Assembly: GCA_029936705.1 (NCBI GenBank)
Contig: JAPYSD010000222.1
Coordinates: forward strand, 1-6,383
Reading direction: 5' to 3'
Source: Croceicoccus sp.
GTDB lineage: Bacteria; Pseudomonadota; Alphaproteobacteria; Sphingomonadales; Sphingomonadaceae
Length of the DNA: 6,383 nt
Shown in pieces: positions 1-5,411 of this stretch. Position numbers and translations under genes: made by a program. The first letter of the stretch is position 1, and each line of letters begins with the position of its first letter. The notes under the pieces were generated by a model. That model had not been told where the DNA came from. It made no database searches and saw only the letters and a program-made list of their open reading frames with translations.

Positions 1-441
1 CGGCAACAGCGCGGCGGCGGCGCGGGTGATGCCGTATTCGTCGCGCATGCCGGGAATGACGAAGCCCAGCGTGGCCGGTTTCATCGTGTCGATCACCAGC
101 GCCAGCACCAGCACCGCCAGTACCGCAGCGTGCGACCGGTTCAGCGGCGTATCGTCCGCCGCTTCATAGCTGGTGCCCGCGCCCGCGCCGTGGGCGGGCC
201 GCCGCCGGGGCAGCGCACCGATAATCGCCAGCGGCACGCCGATGCCGATCAGCACCATGCCCAGCTGCATCCAGCCGTCCATGCCCGCGTCCATCGGCAT
301 CCCGTGCAGCCGGTTGCCCATGCGGTGCGCCATCGCCAGCATCGGCAGGTGCAGCGCGACGCCCGCCGCGATCGCGGTGCAGCCCGCCCAGAACAGCGGC
401 CAGCGCGGTCCGATGATCGAATTGCGCGAAAACCCGGCCAA
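1..441 (-). CDS. MFS-type transporter, N-terminal part (runs off left edge)
   Basis: This is an integral inner-membrane protein, of which 147 codons are present; the C-terminal part lies beyond position 1. Three hydrophobic segments are visible, at about residues 14-36, 57-78 and 105-130. The third contains LVIDTMKPATLGFVIPGM followed by RDEYGIT, which looks like the first core helix and following loop of a major facilitator superfamily (MFS) carrier. The first two helices would then be an N-terminal extension. Between them (residues 32-62) is a Met/His-rich stretch including HGMPMDAGMDGWM. I chose a TTG start at 441 because AGGGAG lies 8 nt upstream and no ATG or GTG is available in frame before the first helix. 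The only upstream in-frame ATG (513) is followed five codons later by TAG (498-496). A start at the Met at residue 34 would remove the first helix. The gene is 92 nt downstream of aroB on the same strand and could be read from the same transcript. The substrate cannot be told; the MFS assignment is from pattern only. Confidence 0.65.
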   Translation of the reverse strand, partial: MAGFSRNSIIGPRWPLFWAGCTAIAAGVALHLPMLAMAHRMGNRLHGMPMDAGMDGWMQLGMVLIGIGVPLAIIGALPRRRPAHGAGAGTSYEAADDTPLNRSHAAVLAVLVLALVIDTMKPATLGFVIPGMRDEYGITRAAAALLP

Positions 442-449
442 GATCGATA

Positions 450-455
450 CTCCCT
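450..455 (-). promoter_or_regulatory. Shine-Dalgarno site supporting the TTG start of the transporter
   Basis: On the minus strand AGGGAG lies 8 nt before the TTG codon at 441-439. It is the best ribosome-binding match in the gap after aroB and decides the choice of a non-ATG start. An ATG further upstream (513) opens only a five-codon frame closed by TAG. Confidence 0.5.
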
Positions 456-533
456 GGGGGCCAAGGCCCGGTGCAGGCGGCGCCCGCGGCGCTTTCTAGT
501 GCGGGAATGGCATGTTGTCGCGGCGCCGCATCC

Positions 534-1646
534 CTAGCCGGCGAGTTGTTCGTCCAGAAAATGCGCGACATCGTCCAGCGCGACGTCCTTGGCCAGCCAT
601 GCCTGTCCGATGCCGCGCATCAGCAGGAAGGGCAGCGTGCCAGCGTCCATCTTCTTGTCGTGCAGCATGTGACCCGCCAGCGCCTGCCCGTCGCAGGCCA
701 GGTTCAGCTCCGTGATGTCGGCGCGCATGTCCATGGCGCGGAAATGGGCAGCGATGCGCTCTGCATCCTGTCCGTGCATCTCGCCCCGCCGGACCGAGTA
801 GCGCGCGGCCAGCACCATGCCCATAGCCACAGCCTCGCCGTGGAGCAGGGTGCCGTCATAGCCGCACTCCGCCTCGAGCGCGTGGCCGAAGGTATGGCCC
901 AGGTTGAGCAGCGCGCGGGTGCCGGTCGTCTCGCGCTCGTCCGCAGCGACGACGCGGGCCTTCGCCTCGACCGAGCGGCGGACGGCTTCCTTGCGCAGCG
1001 CTTCGCCGCCTGCCAGCAGGGCCGCGCCGTTCGCTTCGCACCAGGCGAAGAAGTCGGGGTCGTCGATCAGGCCGTATTTCACCACCTCGGCATAGCCGGC
1101 GCGCAATTCGCGCGGGGGCAGCGTGGCCAGCGCGCCGATATCGGCCAGCACCAGCGCGGGCTGGTGAAACGCGCCGATCAGGTTCTTGCCCGCGCGCGTG
1201 TTGATCGCGGTCTTGCCGCCGACGCTGGAATCGACCTGCGCCAGCAGGGTGGTGGGCACCTGGATGAAGCCGCAGCCGCGCTTGAGGATCGCGGCGGCGA
1301 ACCCCGTCAGGTCGCCGATCACCCCGCCGCCCAGCGCGATGACATGGTCGCCGCGGTCGACGCCCTCTGCCAGCAGGAAGTCGCACAATTCTTCCAGATG
1401 CGCCCAGTTCTTCGTCGCCTCGCCCGCGGGCAGGACCAGCCAGCGCGCCTGCTTGCCCGCCGCGGCGAGCGAGGCGGTGATCGCGTCGCGCCACAGCGGA
1501 GCGACATGCGCGTCGGTGACGATGGGCACGGCAGGCTTGCGCAGCAGCGGTCCGCACTGGTTCGCGATGTCGGCCAGAAGGCCGCTGCCGACGCGCACGT
1601 CATAGCTGCGCCCGGCGAGCCGGACGGGAACGGTGGAAAAAGTCAT
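534..1646 (-). CDS. aroB: 3-dehydroquinate synthase AroB
   Basis: AroB is the cytosolic, NAD- and divalent-metal-dependent enzyme that converts DAHP to 3-dehydroquinate, the second step of the shikimate pathway. The product is 370 residues, about the family's normal length. Visible family motifs, in order, are PAGEATKN (73-80), the glycine-rich GGGVIGDLTGF (106-116) of the NAD-binding region, and VPTTLLAQVDSSVGGKTAIN (130-149) with Lys145. These are followed by GYAEVVKYG (184-192) with Glu187 and Lys190, LGHTFGHALE (249-258) with His251 and His255, and LLHGEAVAMGM (267-277). Glu187, His251 and His269 match the metal ligands of the family. The ATG at 1646 overlaps the aroK stop (ATGA), so translation is probably coupled to aroK, and the N-terminus MTFSTVPVRL fits a normal start. 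All key residues are present and nothing suggests decay. Confidence 0.97.
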   Translation of the reverse strand: MTFSTVPVRLAGRSYDVRVGSGLLADIANQCGPLLRKPAVPIVTDAHVAPLWRDAITASLAAAGKQARWLVLPAGEATKNWAHLEELCDFLLAEGVDRGDHVIALGGGVIGDLTGFAAAILKRGCGFIQVPTTLLAQVDSSVGGKTAINTRAGKNLIGAFHQPALVLADIGALATLPPRELRAGYAEVVKYGLIDDPDFFAWCEANGAALLAGGEALRKEAVRRSVEAKARVVAADERETTGTRALLNLGHTFGHALEAECGYDGTLLHGEAVAMGMVLAARYSVRRGEMHGQDAERIAAHFRAMDMRADITELNLACDGQALAGHMLHDKKMDAGTLPFLLMRGIGQAWLAKDVALDDVAHFLDEQLAG

Positions 1647-2263
1647 GCCAGATATTCCTGAAGCGCGGCGATGATGCGCGCGACGCCATTCGATTGCGGA
1701 CCCGTGTCGCTGATGACGCGGATCGGCGCCTGCGCATAGGCGGGGCCGCGTTTTTCCATCAGATCGCCCAGCACGTCGCGCGGGTTCCTGCCGGTCAGCA
1801 GCGGGCGCGTGCTCTTGCGGCTGACGCGCGCGACCAGCGTGTCGAGATCGGCATGCAGCCACACCGCGATGGCGCGGTCCAGGATCAGGGCGCGGGTCCC
1901 CTCGTCCGCGAAGGCGCCGCCGCCGGTCGCGATCACGGCGGGGCGGCCCGCGTTCTCCTCGATCAGGCGGGCGATCACGCGGCGTTCGCCGTCGCGGAAA
2001 TAATCCTCGCCAAAGCGGTCGAAAATCTCGGGAATGCTCATCTGCGCGGCCTTCACCACCTCGTCGTCGGCATCGACGAAGGGAGTGCCCAGGCACTGCG
2101 ACAGGCGCTTGCCCACGGTGGACTTGCCCACGCCCATCAGGCCCACCATCACCACCGGACGATCGAGGCGCGCGGTCAGCTGCGCCAGCGCCGCCGCGTC
2201 GGGCAGGGCGGGGGCGGGGCCTGTGCTGTGGTCAATCGGCGGTGAATTGCGGGCCTGGGACAT
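1643..2263 (-). CDS. aroK: Shikimate kinase AroK
   Basis: Shikimate kinase phosphorylates shikimate at the 3-hydroxyl using ATP, in the cytosol, in the route to chorismate. The 206-residue product carries the Walker A P-loop GLMGVGKST (41-49) and the DAD of the shikimate/Mg site (64-66). It also has FRDGERR (89-95) with the shikimate-binding Arg90, the GGG triplet (114-116), the lid motif RPLL (153-156), and EKRGPAYAQ (170-178) with Arg172. Compared with E. coli AroK there are about 32 extra N-terminal residues, Ala/Pro-rich and probably disordered. The only in-frame starts downstream are GTG/ATG codons inside beta-strand 1, so the long start at 2263 is preferred although no good Shine-Dalgarno precedes it. 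Its stop overlaps the aroB start by 4 nt. It is the promoter-proximal gene of the aroK-aroB pair. Confidence 0.95.
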   Translation of the reverse strand: MSQARNSPPIDHSTGPAPALPDAAALAQLTARLDRPVVMVGLMGVGKSTVGKRLSQCLGTPFVDADDEVVKAAQMSIPEIFDRFGEDYFRDGERRVIARLIEENAGRPAVIATGGGAFADEGTRALILDRAIAVWLHADLDTLVARVSRKSTRPLLTGRNPRDVLGDLMEKRGPAYAQAPIRVISDTGPQSNGVARIIAALQEYLA

Positions 2264-2370
2264 TGAGCAATGCCTATAGTTGGGCTAACCGGTCATGCAA
2301 GCGCGCGCCGCTGGGCCCCTTGCAATCGGGGATCGGGCGGCAGGACCGTATCAAGCGCGCAGAGCAGGTG
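2264..2370. promoter_or_regulatory. Divergent intergenic spacer with promoters for aroKB and the plus-strand cluster
   Basis: This 107-bp gap separates two diverging transcription units and must hold starts for both. For the aroK direction the best candidate on the minus strand is TTGCAT (2300-2295), a 16-nt spacer, and TATAGG (2278-2273). That would place the transcript start only a few bases before the aroK ATG. For the plus strand I see TTGCAA at 2320-2325, but the only AT-rich hexamer downstream (TATCAA, 2349-2354) is 23 nt away, too far for a standard sigma-70 spacing. A 6-bp inverted repeat sits in the middle. That the region is regulatory follows from its geometry; the individual boxes are weak. 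Confidence 0.5.
2296..2324. repeat. Short inverted repeat TGCAAG-N17-CTTGCA in the divergent spacer
   Basis: The two 6-bp arms are 2296-2301 and 2319-2324 and match perfectly; the match does not extend inward or outward. The left arm overlaps the candidate -35 box for aroK. It could be an operator half-site pair, or chance in a short GC-rich region. Confidence 0.3.
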
Positions 2371-2538
2371 ATGGTGAGTACGATTTCCCGCAAAACTTCG
2401 AAGTCCTGGGTCTGGCTTGTGGCGGCGCTGCTGGCGGCGGTCGTCCTTTATGCGTGGATCGACGGCGGATACCGCGACGTTCGCGTGATCGAGCAGCCGC
2501 TGGATCCCGTGACCGCCAATGGCGGGGACGCGGCATGA
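2371..2538 (+). CDS. Small single-pass membrane protein, unknown function
   Basis: The predicted product has 55 residues. It has a basic N-terminus (SRKTSKS, residues 6-12), one hydrophobic helix at about 13-30 (WVWLVAALLAAVVLYAWI), and a short polar tail containing DGGYRDVRVI and EQPLDP. By the positive-inside rule the N-terminus should be cytoplasmic and the tail periplasmic. The upstream AGGTGAT (2366-2372) matches the anti-Shine-Dalgarno sequence but is too close to the ATG at 2371. The next codon, GTG at 2374, is better spaced and may be the true start, giving 54 residues. The frame is open further upstream to 2242, but that part overlaps the aroK start and reads as non-protein-like. The stop TGA overlaps the ATG of the next gene (ATGA), so the two are probably translationally coupled and may act together. 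I do not recognise a family. Confidence 0.7.
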   Translation: MVSTISRKTSKSWVWLVAALLAAVVLYAWIDGGYRDVRVIEQPLDPVTANGGDAA

Positions 2539-4445
2539 AACTGCGCGCGCGGCTGATCGTCGCCGGGCTGCTGGCGGCCACGCCCGCCGCGGTGCTGATG
2601 GCGCAGGATTCGCCCGAATCGCTGCTGCCGCCGGGGTTCGACGATCCCGCGCCTGCACCCGCTCCGGCCCCCACGCCCGCGCCGCGCCCGGCGCCAGCGC
2701 CGACGCAGCGGTCCGCGCAGCCGCGCCCGTCCGCATCGGCGCCCGCGCCGACGCCTGCGCCTGCTCCGACGACCGGGGACGGGGTGTCGCGGCCGGTGGT
2801 ACAGGACGTGCCCGATGCGCCTTCCGCGGCGGATCGGCAGCAATCGCGGGCGCAGGCTGCGCGCGACATGCTGGACCGCCTGCCTTCGCTGGAAGAGCTG
2901 GAGGCGATGGACCCGGACGAGCTGGACGAGCTGCTGGGCCTGAAGCCGACGTTCGACATTCCGCCCGCCGCGCGCCGTTCGGCCGGGCGTGTCGGCCTGC
3001 TCGACCGCGAGGAAGGCGGGCTGGGCGTGAACGCGGTCGCGGCCACGCGCGCCTTGTTCGTGCGCAATGTCCTGCGCGGGACGCGCGGGCCGCTGGTGTC
3101 GCGCTGGGGCCATATCGCGCTGCGCCGCGCGCTGGCCAGCCGGATGGCGCCGCCCGCGGGCATGGACGGGGTGGAATTCGCCGCGCTGCGCGCCGCGCTG
3201 CTGAACCGGCTGGGCGAGCCGGTGGTCGCCCGCGCGCTGGTGCAGGAAGTCGACACCGCCGATTATTCGCAGCCGCTGATCACCGCGGCCTATGACGCCT
3301 ATCTGGGCACCGGCGATTTCACCGGTGCCTGCCCGATGCTGCGCCTGCACGGCCCGACGCGCGACGACGACCAGTGGAAGCTGTGGCGCGCGATCTGCTC
3401 GACCTATTCGGGCGAGGGCGGCGGGATGGACCGGATCGAGCGCGCGGTGCGGCGCGGCGGCGAGGGCCGCTTCGACGCGCTGCTGGCGCAGAAATACGCA
3501 GGCGCGGTCGGGCGGCAGCGGCGCGCGGTCACGTTGGAATGGGACGAGGTCGACCAGCTGACGCCGTGGCGCTATGCGCTGGCAACCGCTACCGGCGCCA
3601 AGGTGCCCGAGGGGCTGCGCGCGGCGGGCGGGCCGCAATACGGCCTGCTGGCGGCGCTGTCGCCTTCGGTCGATATCGTAACCCGCGCGGCGGCGTCCGA
3701 TCTTGCCGCGCAGCGCGGCATCTTTTCCAGCGCCGCGATGGTCGACCTCTATTCGCAGATCTACGACGATACCGAGCTGTCGGGCGACCAGGCGGCGCGC
3801 GCCTCGCTGCTGCGCGAGGCCTATGTCGGCACGCCTGCCCAGCGGCTGGACGCGATGCAGGACATCTGGGGCGACGGCGAGGACCGCTATGCGCGGCAGG
3901 TGCTGACCGCCTATGCCGCCGCGCGCATGCCCGTGAATGCCGAGATGGCGGACGCGGCGGGCGACCTGATCGCGTCGATGCTGGCGGCGGGACTGGACCG
4001 CAACGCGCTGCGCTGGGCCAGCACGGTGCCGGTGGGCAGCGAAGGCTGGGCGCTGCTGGCGCTGGCCGCGCCGTCGCGCAATGCGCCGGTCGCGGAAGGG
4101 GACATCCGCAGCTTCATGGACAATGACGGCACGGGGCCGCGCTCGCGCATGCTGGTCGCGGGGCTGGCCGGGCTGGGCCGGATGACGCCCGCCAACGTCG
4201 ACGAGCTTTCGGGCGACATGAACCTGGGCCTGTCGCGCCAGACCGCATGGACCCGCGCGATCGCGCAGGCGGGCGAGCGGCGCAACCCGGCGCTGGTCAC
4301 CATGCTGGCCGCGCTGGGCATGCAGGGGTCGAGCTGGGCGAAGATGACGCCGCTGCACCTGTATCACATCGTGTCCGCGCTGCGGGCCGCCGGGCTCGAG
4401 GCCGAGGCGCGCATGATCGCGGCGGAAGCCGTCGCGCGGAGCTGA
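2535..4445 (+). CDS. Exported alpha-helical protein with Pro-Ala linker, unknown function
   Basis: The product has 636 residues. It starts with a signal peptide: basic MKLRAR, a hydrophobic core to about residue 22, and likely cleavage after Ala23 (LMA/QD). Residues 38-78 form a Pro-Ala-Thr low-complexity linker. An acidic helical stretch follows (119-136, with EELEAMDPDELDELLGL) and then DIPPAARRSAGRVGLL (141-155). The remainder to the C-terminus is Ala/Leu/Arg-rich and predicted helical in short repeated units, like TPR- or Sel1-type solenoids, but I see no clean repeat consensus. The only cysteines are Cys266 and Cys288. No catalytic motif is apparent, and there is no second membrane span or lipobox. 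The start overlaps the stop of the small membrane protein gene, and GGGGA lies 6 nt before it. xerD follows after 13 nt. A periplasmic scaffold or envelope-associated protein is the most I would infer. Confidence 0.85.
   Translation: MKLRARLIVAGLLAATPAAVLMAQDSPESLLPPGFDDPAPAPAPAPTPAPRPAPAPTQRSAQPRPSASAPAPTPAPAPTTGDGVSRPVVQDVPDAPSAADRQQSRAQAARDMLDRLPSLEELEAMDPDELDELLGLKPTFDIPPAARRSAGRVGLLDREEGGLGVNAVAATRALFVRNVLRGTRGPLVSRWGHIALRRALASRMAPPAGMDGVEFAALRAALLNRLGEPVVARALVQEVDTADYSQPLITAAYDAYLGTGDFTGACPMLRLHGPTRDDDQWKLWRAICSTYSGEGGGMDRIERAVRRGGEGRFDALLAQKYAGAVGRQRRAVTLEWDEVDQLTPWRYALATATGAKVPEGLRAAGGPQYGLLAALSPSVDIVTRAAASDLAAQRGIFSSAAMVDLYSQIYDDTELSGDQAARASLLREAYVGTPAQRLDAMQDIWGDGEDRYARQVLTAYAAARMPVNAEMADAAGDLIASMLAAGLDRNALRWASTVPVGSEGWALLALAAPSRNAPVAEGDIRSFMDNDGTGPRSRMLVAGLAGLGRMTPANVDELSGDMNLGLSRQTAWTRAIAQAGERRNPALVTMLAALGMQGSSWAKMTPLHLYHIVSALRAAGLEAEARMIAAEAVARS
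3306..3329 (+). repeat. Intragenic perfect 8-bp stem-loop
   Basis: GGCACCGG (3306-3313) and CCGGTGCC (3322-3329) are perfect inverted arms around an 8-nt loop, inside the exported-protein gene. The stretch encodes the turn GTGDFTGA. No T-tract follows, so it is not an intrinsic terminator. Confidence 0.4.
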
Positions 4446-4446
4446 C

Positions 4447-4462
4447 GGTGATGCGCGCATGA
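4447..4462 (+). promoter_or_regulatory. xerD translation start region with GGTGAT and a 3-codon upstream frame
   Basis: GGTGAT (4447-4452) can pair with the ATCACC of the 16S rRNA tail and lies 6 nt before the xerD ATG at 4459. A second possibility overlaps it: GGAG (4438-4441) sits 9 nt before an ATG at 4451. That ATG opens a three-codon frame (Met-Arg-Ala) whose TGA overlaps the xerD ATG as ATGA. Either could load ribosomes onto xerD; the sequence cannot decide. Confidence 0.35.
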
Positions 4463-5367
4463 GCCGCGCGGAAATCCGGGAGTTCCTGGCCCACCTGGCG
4501 GCGGAGCGCGGGGCGGCGACCAATACGCTGGCCGCCTATGCCCGCGACCTCGACGCCGCGCGCGAGGCTGTGCCCGACCTGGTCCATGCATCGGGCGACG
4601 CGCTGGCCGGGCTGGGCGGCGAATGGGCGCACCTGGCCCCGTCCAGCCTGGCGCGGCGCTGTTCGGCGCTGCGGCAGTTCTATGGCTTCCTGGTGGACGA
4701 GGGAGTGCGCGAGGATGATCCTTCGGACGCATTGCCGCGCCCGCGTGCGCGCCGCCCGCTGCCGCGCCTGCTGACGCATGACCAGATCTGCGCGCTGTTC
4801 ACCGCCGCCGAGGAGGAAGCGCATACCGGCAAGCCCGAGGCGGTGCGCATGCTCGCCCTGCTGGAACTGCTGTACGGATCGGGGCTGCGCGCGACCGAGC
4901 TGGTGTCGCTGCCGCTGAGCAGCGTACCGCGCGATGCGCCGCTGCTGACTCTGACGGGCAAGGGCGGCAAGCAGCGCATGGTGCCGGTATCGACCCGGGC
5001 GAAGCAGGCGCTGTCGGCATGGCTGGAGAAACGCGTCGTGCCCGCGAAGAGCGAGAATGGCGCGCGTTTCCTGTTCCCCTCGCGCACCGGGCATATCAGC
5101 CGGGTGCGGCTGTTCCAGTTGCTGCGCGCGCTGGCGGGCCGGGCGGGGATCGCGCCCGATGCTATCAGTCCGCACGTGCTGCGCCATGCGTTCGCCACCC
5201 ACCTGCTGGAGGGCGGGGCGGACCTGCGCGTGCTGCAGACCCTGCTGGGCCATGCCGACATCTCGACCACGCAGATCTATACCCATGTCGATTCGGCGCG
5301 GCTGGTGGAACTGGTCAACCAGCGCCACCCGCTGGCGCGCGGGGGCCATTCGGCTGCGGGGCGTTAA
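4459..5367 (+). CDS. xerD: Site-specific tyrosine recombinase XerD
   Basis: With XerC, XerD resolves chromosome dimers at dif near the terminus, activated by FtsK at the septum. The product is 302 residues, close to the usual 298 or so. The N-terminal SAM-like core-binding domain covers about 1-90. The catalytic domain has all expected residues: Arg144 in GSGLRATEL, Lys168 in LTGKGGKQR, His239 and Arg242 in SPHVLRHAFATHLL, His265 in LLGHADIS, and nucleophile Tyr274 in TTQIYTHV. The tail RLVELVNQRHPLA and the position directly upstream of accA favour XerD over XerC; XerC is the main alternative. It begins 13 nt after the exported-protein gene, so it is probably co-transcribed with the two unknown genes. 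It looks like a housekeeping recombinase, not a mobile-element integrase, since there is no att-like repeat or cargo nearby. Confidence 0.93.
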   Translation: MSRAEIREFLAHLAAERGAATNTLAAYARDLDAAREAVPDLVHASGDALAGLGGEWAHLAPSSLARRCSALRQFYGFLVDEGVREDDPSDALPRPRARRPLPRLLTHDQICALFTAAEEEAHTGKPEAVRMLALLELLYGSGLRATELVSLPLSSVPRDAPLLTLTGKGGKQRMVPVSTRAKQALSAWLEKRVVPAKSENGARFLFPSRTGHISRVRLFQLLRALAGRAGIAPDAISPHVLRHAFATHLLEGGADLRVLQTLLGHADISTTQIYTHVDSARLVELVNQRHPLARGGHSAAGR

Positions 5368-5411
5368 GGGCCCTCTTGCCGTTTGGCCGATGTGCGGTTA
5401 GCGCTCCAGCC

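Noticed and set aside
480..497. Hairpin GCGCC-CGC-GGCGC followed by TTTCT, terminator-like on the plus strand
   Set aside because: The stem is only 5 bp, the T-run is broken, and it points the wrong way for the minus-strand genes around it.
164..571. Open minus-strand frame of 135 residues over the aroB-transporter gap
   Set aside because: The product is Arg/Ala/Gly/His-rich with no hydrophobic helices, while the +1-shifted frame gives a convincing membrane protein. It is a shadow frame of GC-rich DNA.
471..1661. Plus-strand 396-residue open frame opposite aroB
   Set aside because: aroB on the minus strand has every catalytic motif; the opposing frame has none and a biased composition.
2242..2370. 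Upstream extension of the small membrane protein
   Set aside because: It would overlap the aroK start, reads as non-protein-like, and lacks a ribosome-binding site; the start at 2371 or 2374 fits better.
2607..2620. Two GANTC sites (2607-2611 and 2616-2620) as a possible CcrM cell-cycle methylation signal
   Set aside because: They lie inside the signal-peptide coding region, not in a promoter, and other GANTC sites occur in coding DNA of the window.
2448..4523. Long minus-strand open frame (691 residues) opposite the exported-protein gene
   Set aside because: Composition is Arg/Gln/His/Ala-heavy, typical of an antisense frame of a GC-rich gene. The plus-strand frame has a signal peptide, gene overlaps on both sides and sensible spacing.
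4459..5367. xerD as a mobile-element or integron integrase
   Set aside because: Length, motifs and the adjacent accA fit the housekeeping XerD; no attachment-site repeats, tRNA or cargo genes are present.
5019..5411. Upstream extension of accA into xerD
   Set aside because: The extension is the out-of-frame shadow of xerD's catalytic domain; AccA family proteins begin as at 5412.
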